DNA of 64,000 nt from Bradyrhizobium sp. RD5-C2 (GCF_019972155.1 NZ_BOVL01000012.1:407359-471358), one strand, 5' to 3'; positions 7,302-16,419 are shown, counted from the first letter of the stretch. Notes: generated by a model from the letters alone, not told the origin. Made by a program: numbers and translations.

Positions 7302-8978
7302 TCAGCCCGCCGGCACCATCACGACGCCCTTGTCCTTCGGCCAGCGCATCCGCCAGGCGAAATTGACGTCGCGGACTTCACCGGCCTTGGCCTCGAACGC
7401 CCACTCCAGCACACCGCGCTTGTCGCGCAGGTTGATGGTGGTGGCAGGCGTCGACGACGACAGCATCTCGACCACGATATCGTCGTTCTCGCTGACCGGA
7501 AGCTGATCCTGGATCGCGACCTTGATGGGGAAGTCGTGGCCGTTGCGCACCGTGGTCTTGAACGCGCGCTCGTCGGTCTTCGACGTCGTCACGATCAGGC
7601 CGGCGGAGCCTTCATTGCGCTTCACCACCGTGCGCTCGATCTTGACCTTGTCGTCGGCGCCGAAGCCGAGCCGCACGGTCTCGTCTTTGGCGGCGGTCGC
7701 CATCCGGCTGCGGCCGACAAAGATGCCGTCGCGATAGATTGCGACCAGCCCCGGCAGCAGCGGCGCGTCGTCGGCCTGCACGAAGCTCGCCTCCAGGAAC
7801 GCGGTCGGATCGATCACCGGGACGGCGCGGATGGCGAGATCGGGAGTGATCATGGCCGTCGAGATGCGCAGGCTCTTGGCGCCCTCATTGGCGGTGACGC
7901 TGACGCGGCCGGGAATCTTGAAGGTGGCCTGGAAGGCGCCGATCTCGGGGGTTGCCTGTTGCTCGTCAAGGGCCGTTCCTGCGCCAAGGCGGAATTCCTC
8001 GAGCGCGGCGGCCGCCGGAGCGGGCGCAAGCGCGGATCGCTGTTGCACGCTGTCAAGCAGCTTGCCGGCCATGGCCGGCCGCGGCGGCTGTGGGTACTGC
8101 ACGATCAGCGAATGGAGATCGGGCGCGTTGCCGCCGCGCGCGACGCGGACGGTGGAGACGACGAGCGCGACGTTCGACCAGTCCTCGCCGGTGGTCTGGG
8201 TGATCTCGGCGCGGCGCACCAGCTCGATCGCCGGCTTGCGGTCCTTGGTCCCGGTATCGAGACGGGCGTCGTAGAGCGGCGTCCAGCGCGCGTTGCGCAC
8301 CGCATAGGTCACCCGCAGCGTCGCGCGGGTGGCAGCGGCGGAGGCCAGCTCGATCCGCACCTCGAGCTTGCTCGGCGGCTTGGCGGCGCGCTCCGCTTCA
8401 AGCCGCACGATCTCGCGATCGATGTCGCGCTGCTTGCGTGCGGCGTCGCGGATCGCATTGTCGGCGGTCGCGACCTCGTCGCCGACCGCCGAGAACGCGG
8501 CGCGCCACTCGCTGACCGGACGCGCCTCGCCCTTCTCGCCGATCCCGACCGGCGCGGCCTCGGCGAAATGTTCGGCGAATTTGCGCCGCGCCTCGGCCGA
8601 GGTGATCATGCCTTGCAGATCCTCGCGCTGGTCTCGCAGCGCCTCGATCCGCTTGTCGATCTCGGGCAGGTTGGCCGGCGACACCGGGTGCGGATGCCGC
8701 GCGTCGATGGCCCCGATCGTGAGCTTGGCGCCAGCCTCGCCTTCCACCCGCAGCGAGCCCGTGTCGAGCGCCATCGGGAAATCCTTGGCGATGAGGGTGT
8801 TGTCGCCGGCGGGCAGATCCAGCGTGATGACACGGGTGACGCTCGCGCCGTCGGGATAGACGGTCACGGCATCGACCTGCGACGCCGCATCGAGATTGGC
8901 CGCCTGCAGCGGCCCGGCAACCAGCGTACCCACCAGCACCAGGCTGGTGGTCACAAGACAATTCGCAATCCTTCGCAT
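7302..8978 (-). CDS. Mucoidy inhibitor MuiA-like exported protein (DUF4139)
   Basis: This 558-residue protein has a signal peptide (cleavage near GPLQA-ANLDA). The N-terminal DUF4140 domain begins with VDAVTVYPDGASVTRVITLD. A charged helical region at about 100-190 could form a coiled coil. The C-terminal DUF4139 domain contains RNARWTPLYDARLDT and ends in FAWRMRWPKDKGV. MuiA proteins are named after a mucoidy effect, but their biochemical role is unknown. The ATG at 8978 has a strong GGAGGG eight bases upstream, so I reject the ATG at 9005. Confidence 0.85.
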   Translation of the reverse strand: MRRIANCLVTTSLVLVGTLVAGPLQAANLDAASQVDAVTVYPDGASVTRVITLDLPAGDNTLIAKDFPMALDTGSLRVEGEAGAKLTIGAIDARHPHPVSPANLPEIDKRIEALRDQREDLQGMITSAEARRKFAEHFAEAAPVGIGEKGEARPVSEWRAAFSAVGDEVATADNAIRDAARKQRDIDREIVRLEAERAAKPPSKLEVRIELASAAATRATLRVTYAVRNARWTPLYDARLDTGTKDRKPAIELVRRAEITQTTGEDWSNVALVVSTVRVARGGNAPDLHSLIVQYPQPPRPAMAGKLLDSVQQRSALAPAPAAAALEEFRLGAGTALDEQQATPEIGAFQATFKIPGRVSVTANEGAKSLRISTAMITPDLAIRAVPVIDPTAFLEASFVQADDAPLLPGLVAIYRDGIFVGRSRMATAAKDETVRLGFGADDKVKIERTVVKRNEGSAGLIVTTSKTDERAFKTTVRNGHDFPIKVAIQDQLPVSENDDIVVEMLSSSTPATTINLRDKRGVLEWAFEAKAGEVRDVNFAWRMRWPKDKGVVMVPAG

Positions 8979-9018
8979 GACATCCCTCCGGAAAAAACGC
9001 CGCATGGCGCGCGAGACG

Positions 9019-9049
9019 AACGGCGCGCCGGGCTCGAAGGCGCGCCGTT
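9019..9049. terminator. Terminator-like inverted repeat
   Basis: AACGGCGCGCC and GGCGCGCCGTT form an 11-bp stem around a nine-base loop, followed on the plus strand by only TTT. It lies between the end of the exporter gene at 9159 and the muiA start, both on the minus strand. It could weakly end the exporter transcript. Confidence 0.4.
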
Positions 9050-9158
9050 TCTCGTGGTGAGACGCAGCGAGGAAGGGACTGGTTCGATTGAGGTTTCCCT
9101 GCGGCGCAACGATGGCGCGCTCGCGGCTGCCGGATGGCGCGGCGGCGGCTTTGACCCG

Positions 9159-10586
9159 TTAGTGGTCCGCCCTGCGCCGGATGAACAGGTAATTCGGTAC
9201 GAAGCCGGCAATAGTGATGGCGATCATGATCCACCAGCCGCGATGAAACGCCGCGATCCGCTCAGTCATCGAGGCCGGCGTTGCCAGGATCGCGACAAAG
9301 ATCGCGACGCCGATCGCCAGCGCGGCCTGCCGGATCATGTTGATGACACCGGAGCCGGTCGCAAATGACGAAGGCGGCAGCGAACCGGCACCGACGCCCA
9401 TCAGGGTCGGAAAGGTCAGCCCGACGCCGATGCCCGTGAACATCATGCCGACCACAAAGGCGGGCATGTCGGGGTCAACTCCAAGCAACGTTGCCCAAAT
9501 CGCAAGACCGCCCGCGAACGATACGATCCCGGCGGACACGACGGCCGCGGCGCCAAATCGCGCGATCAGGCGGCGGGCAAACAACAGCGAGGTGAACGGG
9601 ACAAGCAGCGGACCCGGCGCGATCGCAAGGCCGGTCTTCAGCGCCGACCAGCCCCACACCGTTTGCTCCCACAACGCCACCGACAGCAGCATCGCGCCGA
9701 AGGCCGCCGAGTATGGCGCCATGACAAACGTCGCCCCGGTGAACGGCCGCACCTTGAACAACGCAGGATCGACGAAGGGATTCTTCGAGTTGAGGCAGTG
9801 CCACGTAAAGGCAGCGAGCGAGACGGCTGCGATGGCAAAGCCAAGCACGACGCCGCGCGAACCCCATCCCCAGTCATTGGCCTTCACGATCGCAAGGGTG
9901 AGCGCACCGATGCCGCAGGTGACAAGTAGCGCCGCCCATGAACTCGGACGCGGCACGTCATGGCCGGGCACTTCCGGCAGTTTCAGCCAGCCGATGATCA
10001 GTGCGAGGATGCCGATCGGGATATTGACGATGAAGATCCAGCGCCAGTCGAAGGTGACGAGCACGCCGCCCGCCAGCGGCCCGAGCGCGGCCGCAAGGCC
10101 GCCGATCGCCGTCCAGGTCCGCACCGCGCCGGGACGCTGCTCGGGAGGGAACGACGCCAGCAGCAGGCCGATCGAGGTCGGGGTCATCAACGCCGCACCG
10201 GCGGCCTGCGCGACGCGGGCGACGACCAGCAATTCGACGTTGGGCGCAAGCGCGCAGGCCGCCGACGCGGCCGTGAACAGCGCAACGCCGAGCAGGAAGC
10301 TCAGATTGCGGCTGTGGCGTTCGGCGAGCCGGCCGAAAAACACCAGCAGCGCCGCATAGACGATCGCATAGCCATTGAGGATCCAGGACAAATCCTCGAG
10401 CGAGGCGCCACGGAATTCCTGCGCGATGTTCGGCAACCCGACATTGACGATGAACAGGTCGAGGTTTGCGAGGCAGATGCCCACCGATACGATCGCGAGC
10501 ACCTGGCGCGGTGTTGCGACACGGGAGCGTGGCCGCGCCTCAGTTCCGATAGCCAGCCCGATCGTCTCCGCCTCGATCTCCGACAT
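9159..10586 (-). CDS. MFS multidrug exporter, DHA2 (14-TM) family
   Basis: This 475-residue inner-membrane proton antiporter resembles EmrB/QacA drug exporters. About 14 hydrophobic segments are visible. The first, LAIVSVGICLANLDLFIVNV, carries the LDxxxVNVALP-like motif as LDLFIVNVGLP. FFGRLAERHSRN matches the family A loop, and a PxxGPLAGG-like motif C appears as LGPLAGGVL. The ATG at 10586 follows GGAGG by six bases. It is divergent from a MarR gene with two matching operator copies between them, so it is very probably the regulated target. Confidence 0.88.
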   Translation of the reverse strand: MSEIEAETIGLAIGTEARPRSRVATPRQVLAIVSVGICLANLDLFIVNVGLPNIAQEFRGASLEDLSWILNGYAIVYAALLVFFGRLAERHSRNLSFLLGVALFTAASAACALAPNVELLVVARVAQAAGAALMTPTSIGLLLASFPPEQRPGAVRTWTAIGGLAAALGPLAGGVLVTFDWRWIFIVNIPIGILALIIGWLKLPEVPGHDVPRPSSWAALLVTCGIGALTLAIVKANDWGWGSRGVVLGFAIAAVSLAAFTWHCLNSKNPFVDPALFKVRPFTGATFVMAPYSAAFGAMLLSVALWEQTVWGWSALKTGLAIAPGPLLVPFTSLLFARRLIARFGAAAVVSAGIVSFAGGLAIWATLLGVDPDMPAFVVGMMFTGIGVGLTFPTLMGVGAGSLPPSSFATGSGVINMIRQAALAIGVAIFVAILATPASMTERIAAFHRGWWIMIAITIAGFVPNYLFIRRRADH

Positions 10587-10602
10587 CACATCCTCCAAAT
10601 AT

Positions 10603-10643
10603 GTGCATATGCATCTATTGCCTTTAGGTGCATATACATGTAT
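10603..10643. promoter_or_regulatory. Two direct copies of a 16-bp MarR-type operator
   Basis: GTGCATATGCATCTAT at 10603-10618 and GTGCATATACATGTAT at 10628-10643 differ at two positions and are spaced 25 bp start to start. Each contains a small palindrome: TGCATATGCA in the first and ATACATGTAT in the second. The pair fills the short gap between the exporter and marR starts and would cover both promoters. Confidence 0.65.
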
Positions 10644-10669
10644 CTGTCAAGCCTAGTTTGGAGGCAGCG

Positions 10670-11131
10670 ATGGTGGTGAAAACGGAACCCAGCCGGTGCA
10701 ATCTCACGGCGTTGCGCAAGGCGACGCGGCGCGTGTCGCAGCTCTACGATCAGGTCCTGGCGACATCCGGCCTGCGCGGCACGCAACGCGCCATTCTGGT
10801 CCACATCAGACGTTCGGGCGCGCCGACGATGGGCGAACTGGCCGCCGCGCTGGTGCTCGACCGCACCGCGCTCAACCACAACCTCAAGCCGCTGGAGCGC
10901 GATGGCCTCCTGAGCATCACCGTCGACAAGAATGACCGGCGCAGCCGCCTGGTGCGGCTGACCAAACGCGGCGAAGCCCGGCTTGACGAGTCGCAGGCCG
11001 CCTGGCGTGAGGCGCAGGAGCGCTTCGAGACCGCTTTCGGCGCGAAACAGGCCGCCGATCTCAGGCAGACGCTCGAGTTGATCGCGGCGCTCGAGTTCGG
11101 CGAACGCGCCGCGGATTTGCCGGCAACATAA
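10670..11131 (+). CDS. MarR family transcriptional regulator
   Basis: The 153-residue product is a winged-helix MarR repressor. The domain is seen in QRAILVHIRRSG, PTMGELAAALVLDRTALNHN (recognition helix), and the wing DKNDRRSRLVRLTKRGEA. The ATG at 10670 follows GGAGGCAG, so the upstream in-frame ATG at 10628, which lies inside the operator, is not used. It likely represses itself and the divergent DHA2 exporter until a ligand binds. Confidence 0.88.
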   Translation: MVVKTEPSRCNLTALRKATRRVSQLYDQVLATSGLRGTQRAILVHIRRSGAPTMGELAAALVLDRTALNHNLKPLERDGLLSITVDKNDRRSRLVRLTKRGEARLDESQAAWREAQERFETAFGAKQAADLRQTLELIAALEFGERAADLPAT

Positions 11132-11146
11132 CCGGCTTCAAACGGA

Positions 11147-11174
11147 AGCGGCCCGGCGTTACCGCCGGGCCGCT
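11147..11174. terminator. Bidirectional terminator hairpin
   Basis: AGCGGCCCGGCG and CGCCGGGCCGCT form a perfect 12-bp stem with a TTAC loop. It lies between the convergent ends of marR and the thiolase gene. T-rich tracts are short on both sides. Confidence 0.6.
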
Positions 11175-11203
11175 GGTTCTGACACGATCAGGATCGGTCG
11201 CGC

Positions 11204-12376
11204 TCAGCTGTAGATCTCGAACAGGCCTGCGCCGCCCTGGCCACCGCCGATGCACATGGTCACGACGCCCCACTTGGCCTTGCGGCGGCGGCCTTCCTGC
11301 AGCAGGTGGCCGGTGAGCCGGGCACCGGTCATGCCGAAGGGATGGCCGATCGCGATCGAGCCGCCGTTGACGTTGTACTTCTCGGGATCGATGCCGAGCT
11401 GGTCGCGCGAATAGAGGCACTGGCTGGCGAAGGCCTCGTTGAGCTCCCAGAGATCGATGTCCTCGACCTTCAGGCCGTGGCGCTTCAAGAGCTTCGGCAC
11501 GGCGAACACCGGACCGATGCCCATCTCGTCGGGCTCGCAGCCGGCCGAGGCCCAGGCGACGAAGCGGCCGAGCGGGTTGAGGCCGCGCTTCTCGGCGTCC
11601 TTGGCTTCCATCAGCACCACCGCAGCGGCGCCGTCGGACAGCTGGCTGGCATTGCCGGCGGTGACGAACTTGCCCGGGCCCTTGACCGGCTCGAGCTTGG
11701 CAAGGCCTTCCAGCGTGGTTTCGGGGCGATTGCACTCGTCGCGATCGACGACGTAGTCGACGATCGACTCGGCCTTGGTCGCCTTGTCGACCACCTTCAT
11801 CTTGGTCTTCATCGGGACGATTTCGTCCTTGAACTTGTTGGCCTGCTGCGCGGCTGCCATGCGGCGCTGCGACTCCAGCGAATACTCGTCCTGGTATTCG
11901 CGGCTGAGCTTGTAGCGCTCGGCGACGATGTCGGCGGTATCGATCATCGCCATGAAGATGGCGGGCGCGGTCTTCAGCAGGTCGGGATCGATCGATTCCT
12001 TCGGCGAGCCGCCGCCCGGAATCGAGATGCTCTCGACGCCGCCGGCGACGATGCAATCGGAGCCGTCGGAACGGATCGAGTTCGCAGCCATCGCAATGGT
12101 CTGCAGGCCCGACGAGCAGAAGCGGTTCACCGAGACACCCGCGGTCGACTTCGGCAGGCCGGCGAGCAGCGCCGCCTGACGGCCGATGTTCGGCGCGCCA
12201 TGCGCGCAATTGCCGAGATAGCAATCCTCGACATAGTCCTTGTAGACGCCGGCGCGCTCGACCGCGTGCTTGATGGCGTGCCCGGCCAATGACATCGGCG
12301 GGGTGATGTTGAATCCGCCACGGCCGGACTTCGCCAGGCCGGTGCGCGCGTAGGAAACGATTACGGCTTCACGCAT
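11204..12376 (-). CDS. Acetyl-CoA C-acyltransferase (thiolase)
   Basis: This 390-residue thiolase would act in fatty-acid beta-oxidation or acetoacetyl-CoA formation. The catalytic residues are all present: Cys87 in NRFCSSGLQ, His345 in AIGHPFGMTGAR and Cys375 in TMCIGGGQGG. The ATG at 12376 follows GGGAGAAAAC. A longer in-frame start at 12433 lacks support. It stands alone, with no hydroxyacyl-CoA dehydrogenase partner next to it, so degradative (FadA-like) versus biosynthetic (PhbA-like) use cannot be fixed from context. Confidence 0.92.
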   Translation of the reverse strand: MREAVIVSYARTGLAKSGRGGFNITPPMSLAGHAIKHAVERAGVYKDYVEDCYLGNCAHGAPNIGRQAALLAGLPKSTAGVSVNRFCSSGLQTIAMAANSIRSDGSDCIVAGGVESISIPGGGSPKESIDPDLLKTAPAIFMAMIDTADIVAERYKLSREYQDEYSLESQRRMAAAQQANKFKDEIVPMKTKMKVVDKATKAESIVDYVVDRDECNRPETTLEGLAKLEPVKGPGKFVTAGNASQLSDGAAAVVLMEAKDAEKRGLNPLGRFVAWASAGCEPDEMGIGPVFAVPKLLKRHGLKVEDIDLWELNEAFASQCLYSRDQLGIDPEKYNVNGGSIAIGHPFGMTGARLTGHLLQEGRRRKAKWGVVTMCIGGGQGGAGLFEIYS

Positions 12377-12480
12377 TGTTTTCTCCCTCTGAGATCGCCG
12401 GATAGTGGCGCGTCTTGACGCCTTCGTACACATTTTTCATCGGGCGCAACAGCTATACCAGGCGCCCCGGAACGGCAAAC

Positions 12481-12504
12481 GCCGCCTCCGGGACCGGAGG
12501 CGGC
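12481..12504 (-). terminator. Possible terminator after serA
   Basis: GCCGCCTCC and GGAGGCGGC form a GC-rich hairpin 100 bases beyond the serA stop. No long T tract follows on the minus strand, so its efficiency is doubtful. Confidence 0.4.
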
Positions 12505-12603
12505 GTCATGTTCCGCAGATCGGAATTTGGATGTGCTTGAGCGGTATCTTCCCGCGTCATGCCGGCCCGTCCCGGGCGATGACGAGAGCCGCTCAAACAA
12601 CGT

Positions 12604-14193
12604 TTAAAACGTCAGCGCCTTGGCCTGCTTCACCTGCGGCAGCGACTGCACCTTGGCGAGCAGATCCGCCGGCACCGCACCGTCGACCTCGACCAGCGCG
12701 ATGGCGTCGCCGCCCTGCTTGACGCGGCCGAGATGGAAGGTCGCGATATTGATTTTCGCGTCACCCAAGAGGCTCGCGAACGCGCCGATGAAGCCCGGCT
12801 TGTCCTCGTTGGTCACGTAGATCATCGACTTGCCGAACTCGGCGTCGACGCGAATGCCCTTGATGTCGACGAGACGCGGCTTGCCGTCGGCATAGACTGT
12901 GCCGGACACCGAACGCTCCTGGCGCTCGGTGGTGACGGTGACGGTGATCAGGCTCTCATAGTCGCTCTGCGCGGCGCGAACGACCTCGTCCACCACCATG
13001 CCGCGCTCCTTGGCGACGACAGGCGCCGACACCACGTTGACCTCGCCCAGCATCGGCCGCAGCAGGCCGGACAGCACCGCCGAGGTGATCGCCTTGATCT
13101 TCATCTCGGCGACGTGGCCCTCGTAGGTGATCGTGGTCTTGAGGATGCCGCTCTCGGTGAGCTGGCCGGCGAACGAGCCGAGCTTCTCGGCGAGCTCGAT
13201 GAACGGCTTCAGCTTCGGCGCCTCTTCCGCCGTGATCGAGGGGAAGTTGACCGCGTTGGAGATCGCGCCCGACAGCAGATAGTCCGACATCTGCTCCGCG
13301 ACCTGCAGCGCGACGTTCTCCTGCGCCTCGGTGGTGGAGGCGCCGAGATGCGGGGTGCAGATCACGTTGGGGTGGCCGAACAGCACGTTCGAGGTCGCCG
13401 GCTCCTCGACGAACACGTCGAAGGCGGCGCCCGCGACATGCTTGGAATTCAGCGCATCGACCAGCGCCTGCTCGTCGACCAGGCCGCCGCGGGCGCAGTT
13501 GATGATGCGCACACCCTTCTTCATCTTGGCGATCGCGGCCGCGTCGATGACGTTGCGGGTCTTCTCGGTCAGCGGCGTGTGCAGCGTGATGAAATCGGCG
13601 CGCTTGAGCAAGTCGTCGAGCTCGACTTTCTCGACGCCGATGTCCTTGGCGCGTTCCGGCGACAGGAACGGATCGAACGCGATCACCTTCATGCGCAGGC
13701 CGAGCGCGCGGTCAGCGACGATCGAGCCGATATTGCCGCAACCGATCACCCCGAGTGTCTTGGCGGTGATCTCGACACCCATGAAGCGGTTCTTCTCCCA
13801 CTTGCCGGCCTGGGTCGAGGCGTCGGCCTGCGGGATCTCGCGCGCCAGCGCCAGCATCAGAGTGATGGCGTGCTCGGCGGTCGTGATCGAATTGCCGAAC
13901 GGCGTGTTCATCACGATGATGCCCTTGGCGGTCGCCGCCGGAATCTCGACATTGTCGACGCCGATGCCGGCGCGGCCGATCACCTTGAGCTTGGTCGCCT
14001 TCTCGATGATCTTGGCGGTCGCCTTGGTGGCCGAGCGGATCGCAAGGCCATCATAGTTGCCGATGATCTCGGCGAGCTTGTCCTTGTCCTTGCCGAGATT
14101 GGGCTGAAAGTCGACCTCGACGCCGCGATCCTTGAAGATCTGCACGGCAGCGGGAGACAGCGCGTCGGAAATCAGAACTTTGGGTTTTGTCAT
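12604..14193 (-). CDS. serA: D-3-phosphoglycerate dehydrogenase
   Basis: SerA oxidises 3-phosphoglycerate to 3-phosphohydroxypyruvate, the first step of serine synthesis. The 529-residue long form has the N-terminal substrate domain, a Rossmann motif GVIGCGNIGSIVADRA, catalytic Arg in NCARGGLVDE and catalytic His in CTPHLGAST. An intervening domain and a C-terminal ACT domain (SMIYVTNEDKPGFIGAFASL) complete it, the latter implying serine feedback. The ATG at 14193 is used; the 105-base upstream in-frame extension runs through a dispersed repeat. It follows serC on the same strand. Confidence 0.95.
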   Translation of the reverse strand: MTKPKVLISDALSPAAVQIFKDRGVEVDFQPNLGKDKDKLAEIIGNYDGLAIRSATKATAKIIEKATKLKVIGRAGIGVDNVEIPAATAKGIIVMNTPFGNSITTAEHAITLMLALAREIPQADASTQAGKWEKNRFMGVEITAKTLGVIGCGNIGSIVADRALGLRMKVIAFDPFLSPERAKDIGVEKVELDDLLKRADFITLHTPLTEKTRNVIDAAAIAKMKKGVRIINCARGGLVDEQALVDALNSKHVAGAAFDVFVEEPATSNVLFGHPNVICTPHLGASTTEAQENVALQVAEQMSDYLLSGAISNAVNFPSITAEEAPKLKPFIELAEKLGSFAGQLTESGILKTTITYEGHVAEMKIKAITSAVLSGLLRPMLGEVNVVSAPVVAKERGMVVDEVVRAAQSDYESLITVTVTTERQERSVSGTVYADGKPRLVDIKGIRVDAEFGKSMIYVTNEDKPGFIGAFASLLGDAKINIATFHLGRVKQGGDAIALVEVDGAVPADLLAKVQSLPQVKQAKALTF

Positions 14194-14258
14194 CGGAATG
14201 ATCCGTTGCTGAACGATGCGTTTGAATACACGAGGGCCGCGGGCGCGAAGCATGCGCG

Positions 14259-14305
14259 GCCACTTTGCACGATGGATGGCCGGGTCGAGCCCGGCCATGA
14301 CAAGA
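14259..14305. repeat. Dispersed palindromic repeat between serC and serA
   Basis: GGCCGGG-TCGAG-CCCGGCC is a perfect hairpin at 14278-14296, flanked by GATGGAT and CATGAC. On the minus strand it reads as the common rhizobial junk peptide MAGLDPAIH. It sits between two genes that act in the same pathway and may reduce read-through. Confidence 0.6.
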
Positions 14306-14317
14306 TCGATGACTTGC

Positions 14318-15490
14318 TTATGCTGCCTTGGGCAGCGCTGCCTTGGTTTCGGCGAAGGCCCAGTCGATCCACTGCGTCAGCAGTTCGACGTCCTTGGCCT
14401 CGACGGTGGCGCCGCACCAGATCCGCAGGCCCGCCGGCGCATCGCGGTAATACGCGAAGTCGAAACCGGCGTTCTCCTTCTCCACCAGCGCGACCAGCTT
14501 CTTGCAGAAGTCAGCCTGGACATCGGCGGGAAGCGAGGTGATCGCGGGATCGGTGAACTTCAGGCACACCGAGGTGTTGGAGCGGATCGCGGGATCCTTG
14601 GCCAGGAAGTCGATCCAGGGCGTCCGCGCCTTCCAGTCGGCGAGCGCCTTGGTGTTGGCGTCGGCGCGCCCGATCAGCGCCTTCAGGCCGCCGATCGACT
14701 TCGCCCAGTTCAGCGCATCGAGATAGTCCTCGACGCAAAGCATCGAAGGCGTGTTGATGGTCTCGCCTTCGAAGATGCCCTGGTTGAGCTTGCCGCCCTT
14801 GGTGAGGCGGAAGATCTTCGGCAGCGGCCAGGCCGGCTTGTAGGTCTCGAGCCGTTCCACGGCGCGTGGGCTGAGGATCAGCATGCCGTGCGCCGCTTCG
14901 CCGCCGAGCGCCTTCTGCCAGGAGAAGGTGACGACATCGAGCTTGGCGAAATCGAGCGGCTGCGCGAAGGCAGCCGAGGTCGCGTCGCAAATCGTGAGGC
15001 CTTCACGGGTTGCGCTGATCCAGTCGGCGTTCGGCACGCGCACGCCGGAGGTGGTGCCGTTCCAGGTGAAGACGACGTCGGACGCAGGGTCGACCTTGGC
15101 GAGATCGGGAATTTCACCGTAAGCCGCATTCAGCTTGGTGACGTCCTTCAGCTTCAATTCCTTGACGATGTCGCTGACCCAGCCCTCGCCGAAGGATTCC
15201 CAGGCGAGCGTGGTGACGGGCCGCGCACCGAGCAACGACCACAGCGCCATCTCGACCGCGCCGGTGTCCGACGCCGGCACGATGCCGATCTTGTAGTCCG
15301 CAGGCACCTCAAGCACTTCGCGCGTCAATTCGATCGCGAGCTTGAGCTTGGCCTTGCCGACCTTCGCACGATGCGAGCGGCCGAGGGCGGCGTCCTTGAG
15401 ATTGTTGGGGTTCCAGCCGGGGCGCTTGGCGCAGGGGCCGGAGGAGAAATGCGGCACGTTGGGCCGCGAAGCGGGCTTCGCTGCAGTCAT
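14318..15490 (-). CDS. serC: Phosphoserine aminotransferase
   Basis: SerC transaminates 3-phosphohydroxypyruvate to phosphoserine with glutamate and PLP. The 390-residue product starts with RPNVPHFSSGPCAKRPGWN, typical of the alphaproteobacterial class. It has GTTSGVRVPNADW and the PLP lysine K193 in TFSWQKALGGEA. The gene precedes serA on the same strand, 124 bases apart. A structured leader (15497-15558) lies directly upstream of its ATG. Confidence 0.95.
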   Translation of the reverse strand: MTAAKPASRPNVPHFSSGPCAKRPGWNPNNLKDAALGRSHRAKVGKAKLKLAIELTREVLEVPADYKIGIVPASDTGAVEMALWSLLGARPVTTLAWESFGEGWVSDIVKELKLKDVTKLNAAYGEIPDLAKVDPASDVVFTWNGTTSGVRVPNADWISATREGLTICDATSAAFAQPLDFAKLDVVTFSWQKALGGEAAHGMLILSPRAVERLETYKPAWPLPKIFRLTKGGKLNQGIFEGETINTPSMLCVEDYLDALNWAKSIGGLKALIGRADANTKALADWKARTPWIDFLAKDPAIRSNTSVCLKFTDPAITSLPADVQADFCKKLVALVEKENAGFDFAYYRDAPAGLRIWCGATVEAKDVELLTQWIDWAFAETKAALPKAA

Positions 15491-15496
15491 AATCTA

Positions 15497-15558
15497 CCCT
15501 TCCAGATAGCTGCCTCTCGGTGGGGAGAGGTTTCCCGCCGTCGGAAATAGTGGAAGGG
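15497..15558 (-). ncRNA. serC-motif leader RNA
   Basis: Directly upstream of serC, the minus-strand RNA has an eight-base outer stem (CCCTTCCA at 15558-15551 with TGGAAGGG at 15504-15497) and an inner hairpin CCTCTC-GAGAGG at 15530-15513. A serC RNA motif is known upstream of serC in Alphaproteobacteria, and position and architecture fit that. The match to the published consensus was made from memory. The outer stem ends six bases before the start codon region, so it could affect translation. Confidence 0.6.
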
Positions 15559-15568
15559 CCCCAAAACG

Positions 15569-15781
15569 TCAAGGAAGTTCGGACTTTTCCGGGGCAATCG
15601 GGGGATCACGGCTGATTGATGGGGCGTCCTCGACCTGCTGCATCGTCTCCTGATCGAGCAAATCTGCCGCGAGAGTCATGATCTTAACTGCCCTGCGCCG
15701 GCTCGATACTTTCAAAATGCTCTTATCGCCGGCCTGCACGATGTACTCGTTGCCGACCCGCACGATCGAATAATCCGACAT
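15569..15781 (-). CDS. Small conserved-looking protein, unknown function
   Basis: The 70-residue product begins MSDYSIVRVGNEYIVQAGDK and has a basic segment KVSSRRRAVKIM followed by an acidic C-terminus. The first half reads as two or three beta strands. The ATG at 15781 follows GGGGATTGG closely. No family is recognised. It lies on the same strand just upstream of the serC leader, so serC could be transcribed through it. Confidence 0.55.
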   Translation of the reverse strand: MSDYSIVRVGNEYIVQAGDKSILKVSSRRRAVKIMTLAADLLDQETMQQVEDAPSISRDPPIAPEKSELP

Positions 15782-15948
15782 TCCAATCCCCAGTCGCCGC
15801 CGCCCCGTGGGAGACGCCCGACATACCGGACTCGTTCCGCCCCGTAAATTCACGGAGACCGGCTTAGTTTATTGGCTGTTAACCGGATAGCGCAGCAGCG
15901 GCTACCGCAGGCATTGTCCTGTATGCGGCACAACTTCTTGCGTGCACG

Positions 15949-16419
15949 TCAAAAGCGGAGCGTCATGCCCACATGGCTGCGCGCGAATCCGAGCCGCTCA
16001 TAGAAGCGCTGCGCATCGACGCGCGTGTGATGCGTCAGCAACTCGACGAGCATGCAACCTTGCGCACGCGCCTCCGCGACCGCCCACTCCACGAGCTGCT
16101 CGCCGATACCGCGGCTGCGGCAGTGTGTTGCGACACGGACGTCCTCGAGCAGGCCGCGCGAAGAGCCCTGCGAGCTGATGCCTGGCAGAACCGCAAGCTG
16201 CAGGCATCCGACAACGGCGCCCTCCCCATCGACGGCGACGACGAGTTGCAGGTTCGGATCACGCTCGACCCGCGCAAAGGCATCGTAATAGCTTTGCGGC
16301 AGCGGATCCGCGATCCGCTCGCGCGCACTGCCGAGCGGATCGTCCGCCAGCATGCCGACGATGGCCGCGACATCCTCGCGGCGGGCGCGGCGGATCGCGA
16401 TCGATGAAGCTTCACGCAT
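15949..16419 (-). CDS. GNAT family N-acetyltransferase
   Basis: The 156-residue product has the GNAT fold. Visible elements are the N-terminal IRRARREDVAAIVGML, beta strands 2-4 with VVAVDGEGAVVGCLQLAVLP and the acetyl-CoA loop VATHCRSRGIGEQLVEWA. The C-terminal HHTRVDAQRFYERLGFARS is the usual end. The acceptor substrate is unknown. I prefer the ATG at 16419; a GTG at 16431 is in frame. It begins about 18 bases after the GST stop and is probably co-transcribed with it. Confidence 0.82.
   Translation of the reverse strand: MREASSIAIRRARREDVAAIVGMLADDPLGSARERIADPLPQSYYDAFARVERDPNLQLVVAVDGEGAVVGCLQLAVLPGISSQGSSRGLLEDVRVATHCRSRGIGEQLVEWAVAEARAQGCMLVELLTHHTRVDAQRFYERLGFARSHVGMTLRF

Noticed and set aside
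6765..9368. Long open reading frame on the plus strand
   Set aside because: It lies opposite the crotonase, muiA and exporter genes, and its protein is Arg/His/Asp-rich low complexity. It is the antisense shadow of GC-rich genes.
12733..14541. Long open frame on the plus strand
   Set aside because: It runs antisense to serA and serC, both of which have clear catalytic motifs.
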